Source: CAYTES01 sp964436935
GTDB taxonomy: Bacteria > Patescibacteriota > Gracilibacteria > UBA1369 > UBA12473
DNA length: 43,183 nucleotides
Direction: 5' to 3'
NCBI GenBank assembly: GCA_964436935.1
Contig: CAYTES010000006.1
Span: 1-43,183 of the forward strand
The stretch's first letter is position 1. Every line of letters starts with the position of its first letter. The notes beneath the pieces are model-generated. The model did not search any database, was not told the origin of the DNA, and worked only from the letters and a program-made list of their open reading frames with translations. Made by a program: the position numbers and the translations under genes. This document shows, piece after piece, positions 38,338 to 43,183 of the stretch.

Positions 38338-39708
38338 TCAATTCGTTTCAAGGGCTTGTTCGACCAATTGAACCGCCAAGCCAATATAAGTGTCCGGAGT
38401 GAGTTTTAATAGTCGATTTTTATCGTCCTCGGGAATTTCAAGGGTTTTTATAAACGCTTGATAGTCTTCAGACGTTAATTTTTTGCCACGCGTGAGTGCT
38501 TTTAATTTTTCATAGGGTTGATCAATGTTATACCGTCGCATCACCGTCTGAACGGCTTCTCCCAAAACTTCCCAATGCTCATTGAGGTCTTCTCCCAATC
38601 GTTGATCGTTGAGCTCGATTTTAAAAAGCCCTTGGAGAAGACTTCTATACCCAAGGAGCGAATAACCCAGCCCCACCCCCACATTGCGAAGAACGGTACT
38701 GTCGGTAAGATCCCTTTGCATACGAGAAAGGGGCAATTTTTCGGCGAAATGACCTAAAATGGCATTGGCAAGACCTAAATTCCCCTCACTGTTTTCAAAA
38801 TCAATGGGGTTTACCTTGTGGGGCATGGTGGAGGAACCCACCTCCCCTTCTTTAAGCTTTTGAATGAAATAATGGTGAGAAATGTAGCTCCATAGGTCAC
38901 GATCGAGATCAATGAGGATCGTATTGATGCGAATAAGCTGATGACTCAGTTCGGCAATGTAATCATGCGGTTCGATTTGGGTGGTGTAGCTCAAGAAACT
39001 TAACCCCAGGCCGGTAACGAATTCCTTGGATAATTTTTCCCAATTCACTTCGGGATACGCCACCACATGCGCATTCCAGTTGCCCACGGCTCCATTGATT
39101 TTTCCATAAAAATTTTGATGGGATAACCCCTCGCGTTGTCTCTCAAGACGCTTTTTAACATTAATAATCTCTTTTCCAACGGTCGTGGGACTTGCGGGTT
39201 GACCATGCGTATGGGAAAGCATGGCGGTATTTTTTCCTTTTCCAGCCAACACGTTCAACGCCTCTTCGAGCGCCCCAATCATTGGCAAAATCACCAGATG
39301 AATGGATTGCTTGAGCATCAAGCCATAGGCCAAATTATTGATGTCTTCCGAGGTGCAGGCAAAGTGAACTTTCTCCTGAAGATCCTTGGTCAAATGCGTG
39401 CTCATTTTTTCTTTGAGAAAGTACTCCACGGCTTTCACATCGTGATTGGTCGTTTTCTCAATGGTTTTGACCGCTTCAAAATCTTCGTGGGTGAGATTGA
39501 GTGCGAGCGTACGAAGCCAGTCCTTTTCGGCATGAGTGAGTTCTCGTACATCGGGAAGAACGCCGGAGCAGAGCTGAATCAGCCATTCAACTTCCACATG
39601 AATGCGATAGCGAATGAGTGCGGATTCCGAACAATAGGATTGAAGTTCGCTCACTTTGGCGGCATAGCGTCCGTCGAGGGGGGAAAGTGCGTAAAGACCC
39701 TGACTCAT
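38338..39708 (-). CDS. purB: Adenylosuccinate lyase
   Basis: Acts twice in purine synthesis: SAICAR to AICAR plus fumarate, and adenylosuccinate to AMP plus fumarate. 456 residues, the long E. coli-like form (MSQGLYALSPLDGRYAAKV). Seen: TNHDVKAVEYFLKEKM, HFACTSEDINNLAYGLM, SHTHGQPASPTTVGKE (catalytic His) and the fumarase-superfamily signature GSSTMPHKVNPIDFENSEGN. It lies 11 nt after purC and is likely cotranscribed. Together with PurC and PurA it covers both of its substrates. Confidence 0.97.
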   Translation of the reverse strand: MSQGLYALSPLDGRYAAKVSELQSYCSESALIRYRIHVEVEWLIQLCSGVLPDVRELTHAEKDWLRTLALNLTHEDFEAVKTIEKTTNHDVKAVEYFLKEKMSTHLTKDLQEKVHFACTSEDINNLAYGLMLKQSIHLVILPMIGALEEALNVLAGKGKNTAMLSHTHGQPASPTTVGKEIINVKKRLERQREGLSHQNFYGKINGAVGNWNAHVVAYPEVNWEKLSKEFVTGLGLSFLSYTTQIEPHDYIAELSHQLIRINTILIDLDRDLWSYISHHYFIQKLKEGEVGSSTMPHKVNPIDFENSEGNLGLANAILGHFAEKLPLSRMQRDLTDSTVLRNVGVGLGYSLLGYRSLLQGLFKIELNDQRLGEDLNEHWEVLGEAVQTVMRRYNIDQPYEKLKALTRGKKLTSEDYQAFIKTLEIPEDDKNRLLKLTPDTYIGLAVQLVEQALETN

Positions 39709-39719
39709 GAAAAATAAGG

Positions 39720-40688
39720 TTAAAGATAGCGACTCAAATTTTTTCGAATGCGTGCCTCGATATTATCACAAGGCTCGGACTGAAAAGTCCGGCCTGTGAT
39801 CTTTTCATACGCCTCAATGTATCGCTGCGCGGTTTTTATTTTAACATCATTGGGAATCGCGGGGATCTCTCCTTCTCCTCGATAACCGCCTTCGGAAAGC
39901 CACAATCTTAAAAATTCCTTATTAAGGTTGTCTTGATCTTCCCCCTTTTCAAAATGATCGTGATAGGTGGAGGTGAGCCAAAATCGAGAGGAATCCGGCG
40001 TGTGAATTTCGTCAATCAAAACGATCCGACCGTCTTCATCTTTTCCAAACTCATACTTGGTGTCAACCAGAATAATACCTTGCTCGGCAGCGATTTCTTT
40101 TCCCTTTTGAAAAAGTTTCAGAGAAACATCAGAAAGATACTCCCATTCCTCAGGAGTCAGGACTCCCCTTTCAAATAAAATTTCGGGGGAAACGGACTCA
40201 TCGTGATCTCCTTTCTCCGCTTTGGTGGAAGGAGTTAAAATGGTTTTTTCCAGTTTTTGATCTTTTTTCAATCCTTCCGGAAGCGGATTGCCACAAAAGT
40301 TACGACCCCCCTGCTGATAGTGATGCCAAATCGAGGTTGTCGTCGTACCGGTGATGTAATCGCGCACCACCATTTCAACAGCTAAAGGAGTGCACTGCTT
40401 GGCCACAACCACATTGGGATCTGGAAATTCAACCACATGATTGGGACAAATGGCTTGGGTTTGTTCAAACCAAAATTGGGCCATCTGGTTCAAGACTTGA
40501 CCCTTAAAGGGAATACTACAGATGATGCGATCAAAGGCAGAAAGTCGATCACTTGAAATTAAAATACGTTGTTTTCCTTGGGTATAGTTATCCCTTACTT
40601 TTCCTTCGTATTTTTCTCCCAATTCGGGGAAATCCGTTTTTTCCAGACAATGTGGGATTTGTTGGGCCAAAATGTCAGGAGAAAGCAT
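39720..40688 (-). CDS. purC: Phosphoribosylaminoimidazole-succinocarboxamide synthase
   Basis: ATP-dependent ligation of aspartate to CAIR, giving SAICAR, the substrate of PurB. 322 residues, the longer yeast-like form rather than the 240-residue form. Seen: YEGKVRDNYTQGKQRILISSDRLSAFDRII, PNVVVAKQCTPLAVEMVVRDYITG, ILVDTKYEFGKDEDGRIVLIDEIHTPDSSRFW. The ATG at 40688 is 151 bp from divergent purA. No purD, F, L, M, E or H genes are in the window, so the completeness of the pathway is unknown. Confidence 0.96.
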   Translation of the reverse strand: MLSPDILAQQIPHCLEKTDFPELGEKYEGKVRDNYTQGKQRILISSDRLSAFDRIICSIPFKGQVLNQMAQFWFEQTQAICPNHVVEFPDPNVVVAKQCTPLAVEMVVRDYITGTTTTSIWHHYQQGGRNFCGNPLPEGLKKDQKLEKTILTPSTKAEKGDHDESVSPEILFERGVLTPEEWEYLSDVSLKLFQKGKEIAAEQGIILVDTKYEFGKDEDGRIVLIDEIHTPDSSRFWLTSTYHDHFEKGEDQDNLNKEFLRLWLSEGGYRGEGEIPAIPNDVKIKTAQRYIEAYEKITGRTFQSEPCDNIEARIRKNLSRYL

Positions 40689-40823
40689 AAGAGAAAGTTA
40701 AAGTGAATTTTATGATTTTAATTTTACCTGAGCGTGTCTTTTCCTCCAAATTTTTTTGAAATACCCTTCAACTTAAAATTGCATTTTTCATTTGCTCCTT
40801 TAATATGAAATCGTGTCTTTTAT

Positions 40824-40832
40824 TGTTTAACT
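40824..40832 (+). promoter_or_regulatory. Possible -10 box of purA
   Basis: TGT TTAACT ends 7 nt before the purA ATG, in keeping with the leaderless pattern, though it is a weak match. The 151-bp purC/purA gap holds no obvious riboswitch or clear operator. Confidence 0.3.
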
Positions 40833-40839
40833 CTATGGC

Positions 40840-42123
40840 ATGCCACAAAACCTTTCTGTGATTTTAGGGGCTCAATGGGGAGATGAAGGCAAAGGAAAGT
40901 TGGTGGATTTTTTGGCTCCGGATTATGATTTTGTGGTTCGCGCAACGGGCGGCGCCAATGCCGGGCATACAGTGTATGCCGAGATCAATGGAACGGTTGA
41001 AAAAATTATTTTTCACTTGTTGCCCAGCGGTTTAGTGCATCCTCATGTGAAGGCGGTGATTGGCAATGGGTGCGTGCTACATATCCCCACCTTAATGGAG
41101 GAAATAGACACTTTAAAGGAAAAGGGCCTTTTCGTGAAAGATCGTCTTTTTATTTCGGATCGAGCTTCTCTGTTATTTGAGTACCATAAGATCATTGATG
41201 GTTCGCAAGAGGATTCAAAGGGAACACAAAAGGTGGGCACCACCCGACGAGGTATTGGGCCTTGCTATTCCGATAAAATCAATCGTCGCGGATTACGACT
41301 CTGTGATTTGGCGGATTGGGATTTGTTTGTTGAAAAATACAAAGCGAATGTGGCCTGGCATCAGAAAATTTATGGATTTGATTATGATGAAGATTCTGAA
41401 CTCGCCTATTTCCAAAAAGAACGAGAAACCCTCTTGGGGATAAGTGTGAATGCCACCTATCTTCTCAATAACGCGCTTGAGGAGGGCAAGAAAATTTTAT
41501 TAGAAGGGGCCAATGCCGCCTTGTTGGACATTGATCATGGAACTTATCCGTATGTAACGTCGTCAAATCCCACGATTGGGGGTGTTTTTTCCGGGACGGG
41601 AATGAATGCCCGTCATCTCGGCGCCGTTATGGGAGTGGTCAAGGCGTATATGACCCGTGTGGGGTCCGGCCCTTTCCCCACCGAATTGACCTCTTCTTTG
41701 GGTGATAAACTTCGAGAGGCTGGAGGAGAATACGGTTCCACCACCGGGCGCCCACGACGATGTGGATGGTTCGATGTCCCCCTCACTCGTTATGCCATTT
41801 TACTCAATGGATTCACCTCATTGAATCTAACCAAATTGGACGTTTTGGATGATTTTGATGAAATACAAGTGGCCACCGGTTATTCGTTGCATGGGAAGCC
41901 CTTGGATGAATTCCCCGCACGCCTGAAGGACTTGGCCGAAGTGAAGGTTCATTATGAGTCTCTGCCGGGTTGGAAAACTTCGCTTCAAGACTGCACCACC
42001 TGGGATCAATTGCCCGAGGAAGCGAAAAACTATGTTTTGAGGCTTGAAAAATGGTTGAAATGCCCCATTGAGTACATTGGCGTGGGAAAGCGAAGGGATC
42101 AACTGATTGTCCGTCCTGTTTAA
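40840..42123 (+). CDS. purA: Adenylosuccinate synthetase
   Basis: GTP-dependent ligation of aspartate to IMP, the first committed step to AMP. 427 residues, normal. Seen: the P-loop-like VILGAQWGDEGKGKLVD at the start (catalytic Asp in GDEGKGK), GGANAGHTV with the catalytic His, GTTRRGIGPCY, LLEGANAALLDIDHGTYPYVTSSNP, and the nucleotide-binding TKLDVLDDFDE. It is divergent from purC-purB-dcd, keeping AMP-forming genes together. Confidence 0.97.
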   Translation: MPQNLSVILGAQWGDEGKGKLVDFLAPDYDFVVRATGGANAGHTVYAEINGTVEKIIFHLLPSGLVHPHVKAVIGNGCVLHIPTLMEEIDTLKEKGLFVKDRLFISDRASLLFEYHKIIDGSQEDSKGTQKVGTTRRGIGPCYSDKINRRGLRLCDLADWDLFVEKYKANVAWHQKIYGFDYDEDSELAYFQKERETLLGISVNATYLLNNALEEGKKILLEGANAALLDIDHGTYPYVTSSNPTIGGVFSGTGMNARHLGAVMGVVKAYMTRVGSGPFPTELTSSLGDKLREAGGEYGSTTGRPRRCGWFDVPLTRYAILLNGFTSLNLTKLDVLDDFDEIQVATGYSLHGKPLDEFPARLKDLAEVKVHYESLPGWKTSLQDCTTWDQLPEEAKNYVLRLEKWLKCPIEYIGVGKRRDQLIVRPV

Positions 42124-42136
42124 ATGGATCGCCTTT

Positions 42137-42895
42137 TTATAGTTTGATCAATCGTTCGGTTTTGTTTGCATAGGCCTGTTTCAGTTGTGCCTGATCCTTC
42201 AATATCAGTTCAAGGCTTTGTGCTTCGATTTCTTTTTCGTTGGCACGACGTGCTCTTTTGATCAGTTTTTCCGTTTCCTTGGAATCGAAATGAGTGAAAG
42301 CGAGAAGTTCCTCCCCTCCCCGAATCACTTGTTCGTATTTTTTCTCTTCAAAGAGTTGCTTGAGTTTATTGAGGCTGATTTGGGCAAATGATTTTTTCCG
42401 CTCTTTATCCATTTCCATTATTTTTTTCTCCGTTTTTTGGATCAGTTTATTGAGTTTTTGATACTCAGGAAATACAGAACGCAGCTTTTGATAAAAAAGA
42501 TAAAGTTTTTCATAATCATGATTCTGATCCAATTGTTGCTGAAGCGGACTGCGAAGTTTTTTCTCAATGACGTCAATACTTAACCTTTTATGCCATCGCT
42601 TGACTTTACGGGAATGAGGATCCACCTCCATGAGTTCATTACAGGCATTGAGGGCATCTTCAAAATTTTCTTCCTTGCATAAGGACTTGATGATTTGAAA
42701 CCCCTTTTGAATAAAAGCTTTTCGTGCCTTTTCCTCCTGCTTCACCATCTGCACCTTGATGCTGCCGATGAGTTGATGGGGCTTCGCTTCATGAGGATAA
42801 ACTTTTCGACATTCCAACGCCAATGCAAGCGCTTGGGTAAGATTCCCCACTTTAATGAGAGCTTTGATGGCCTTGAGCGTTTCATCGTAATTCAT
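42137..42895 (-). CDS. Helical-repeat (TPR-like), coiled-coil protein of unknown function
   Basis: 252 residues, no signal peptide or membrane helix, very rich in Lys, Glu, Leu and Gln. Pairs of amphipathic helices recall TPR units: ETLKAIKALIKVGNLTQALALALECRKVYP (about 5-34), ENFEDALNACNELMEVDPHS (about 76-95), and KYEQVIRGGEELLAF (about 190-204). These are A...G....AL......P-like patterns. Long charged helices (145-180 and 212-245) may form a coiled coil. Probably a protein-interaction scaffold. It converges with purA (13-nt gap). TAAAAT ends 6 nt before its ATG. Confidence 0.6.
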   Translation of the reverse strand: MNYDETLKAIKALIKVGNLTQALALALECRKVYPHEAKPHQLIGSIKVQMVKQEEKARKAFIQKGFQIIKSLCKEENFEDALNACNELMEVDPHSRKVKRWHKRLSIDVIEKKLRSPLQQQLDQNHDYEKLYLFYQKLRSVFPEYQKLNKLIQKTEKKIMEMDKERKKSFAQISLNKLKQLFEEKKYEQVIRGGEELLAFTHFDSKETEKLIKRARRANEKEIEAQSLELILKDQAQLKQAYANKTERLIKL

Positions 42896-42901
42896 CCTCT
42901 T

Positions 42902-42910
42902 ATTTTACCA
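42902..42910 (-). promoter_or_regulatory. Extended -10 of the helical-repeat gene, leaderless
   Basis: TGG TAAAAT on the minus strand with 6 nt (AAGAGG) to the ATG. TTGAGC lies 18 nt upstream of it. AAGAGG is Shine-Dalgarno-like but would lie outside the transcript. Confidence 0.5.
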
Positions 42911-42974
42911 CAAAAACAATCCCCTGCTCAACAACATAGGGAAAAACCGCTAGATTGTCCCTTATCGACTCTCC

Positions 42975-43025
42975 TGGTGGGCGATAGTGGACTCGAACCA
43001 CCGACCTCACGAATGTGAATCGTGC
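42975..43025 (-). pseudogene. tRNA-Val(CAC) 3' fragment
   Basis: The minus strand reads an anticodon arm CACGA-TTCACAT-TCGTG (anticodon CAC, Val), a variable loop, a T arm GGTGG-TTCGAGT-CCACT and ATCGCCC-A-CCA with encoded CCA. Upstream, where GGGCGAT and a D arm are required, unrelated hairpin sequence is found, so the 5' half is missing and this copy should not give a functional tRNA. Confidence 0.7.
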
Positions 43026-43132
43026 GCAACTTGATTTTAACGCTCACTACGCGGGAGACCCGCTTGTTCGCCTGCCCCGCTTTGCGGGGCGAATTAGAGC
43101 GCACTCACTAAAAAATGAACCGAATTTCCTCC

Positions 43133-43183
43133 TGGTGGGCGATAGTGGACTCGAACCACCGACCTCACGAATGTGAATCGTGC
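43133..43183 (-). tRNA. tRNA-Val(CAC), partial, cut by the window end
   Basis: The same anticodon arm, T arm and CCA end as the fragment at 42975, but the sequence stops just where the D arm would begin. It may be the intact gene continuing outside the window, or a further truncated copy. Confidence 0.65.

Larger units (their letters stand above)
42971..43183. repeat. 55-bp direct repeat (42971-43025 and 43129-43183) around a 103-bp spacer
   Basis: The two 55-bp blocks look identical, and the second ends exactly at the window edge. Each contains a tRNA-Val 3' half. The spacer holds two GC-rich hairpins, GCGGG-AGA-CCCGC and GCCCCGC-TTT-GCGGGGC. The abrupt end at the repeat suggests an assembly break at a repeated k-mer, or a tandem arrangement continuing outside. 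Confidence 0.7.

Noticed and set aside
43026..43128. Intron or split 5' half restoring the first tRNA-Val copy
   Set aside because: No GGGCGAT acceptor strand or D arm is found in the right orientation in the spacer; the GGGGCGAATTAGAGCGC string is on the opposite strand.
1..43183. CRISPR array, rRNA genes, insertion sequences, or terminal overlap showing a circular molecule
   Set aside because: No regularly spaced direct repeats, rRNA sequence or transposase frames were found, and the two window ends do not match each other.
1..43183. Alternative genetic code with UGA read as glycine
   Set aside because: TGA acts as a stop at ribE, ndh, ssb and the S-layer gene, in positions fitting family lengths and gene overlaps.

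Overview
The window (43,183 bases, roughly 43% G+C by eye) is a gene-dense bacterial chromosome segment with almost no mobile-gene content. Standard-code signs are clear: TGA ends many genes in natural overlaps (for example ribE/ribH share ATGA), so the UGA-glycine lineages (Gracilibacteria, Absconditabacteria) are excluded. Several gene families (membrane-anchored peptide-binding protein next to secG, the large DUF87/TraG-like ATPase behind ruvX, small single-helix proteins, S-layer-homology proteins) are typical of Patescibacteria/CPR. The presence of bL9, purine genes, riboflavin genes and phosphoketolase points to one of the less reduced CPR lineages, possibly Peregrinibacteria. That placement is inference.

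Layout. 1-3414: the start of a SemiSWEET/PQ-loop transporter gene cut by the window edge, then a 90-aa protein and a 922-aa protein with four 103-residue repeats and a caspase-like C-terminal end. 3623-5538: a small membrane protein and gatB, separated by copy A of a short structured repeat. 5635-9106: a PH-domain membrane protein, a HEPN-motif-bearing membrane protein, coaE and an S-layer protein fused to a class I amidotransferase-like domain. 9239-12235: lepB, two membrane proteins and fmt. 12252-15845: glycosyltransferase, sugar-binding lipoprotein and O-antigen ligase. 15970-18783: an ATP-grasp-like protein, ssb, and ribE-ribH, followed by copy B of the structured repeat. 18917-21530: clpB under a CIRCE operator. 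21613-27389: GerMN-like lipoprotein, phosphoketolase overlapping a type II NADH dehydrogenase, and pgk. 27544-33487: secG, peptide-binding protein, rplI, ruvX, DUF87 ATPase, PF04020 membrane protein. 33534-36880: ileS with a T-box riboswitch leader. 36902-42895: LysM-like protein, purC-purB-dcd, divergent purA, and a helical-repeat protein. The right edge holds two copies of a tRNA-Val 3' half, and the second is cut exactly at the window end.

How it works together. The metabolic genes sketch a fermentative cell: phosphoketolase yields acetyl-phosphate and glyceraldehyde-3-phosphate, phosphoglycerate kinase recovers ATP, and the overlapping NDH-2 could reoxidise NADH. PurC, PurB and PurA cover late IMP steps and AMP formation, and Dcd makes dUMP precursors. 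Surface genes (S-layer, glycan polymerase, lipoproteins, SecG, LepB) indicate an actively built cell envelope.

The most interesting signals are regulatory or RNA-level. (1) A roughly 95-bp dispersed element occurs twice, with a 8-9 bp stem preserved by compensatory changes. (2) A pervasive leaderless promoter layout places a -10 box 6-7 nt before the start codon at many genes, with almost no Shine-Dalgarno sequences. (3) A T-box riboswitch precedes ileS. (4) The isoleucyl-tRNA synthetase has an apparently eroded editing site. (5) Two long imperfect intergenic palindromes are present, one of which carries its own promoter and a 26-codon leaderless reading frame upstream of ruvX.
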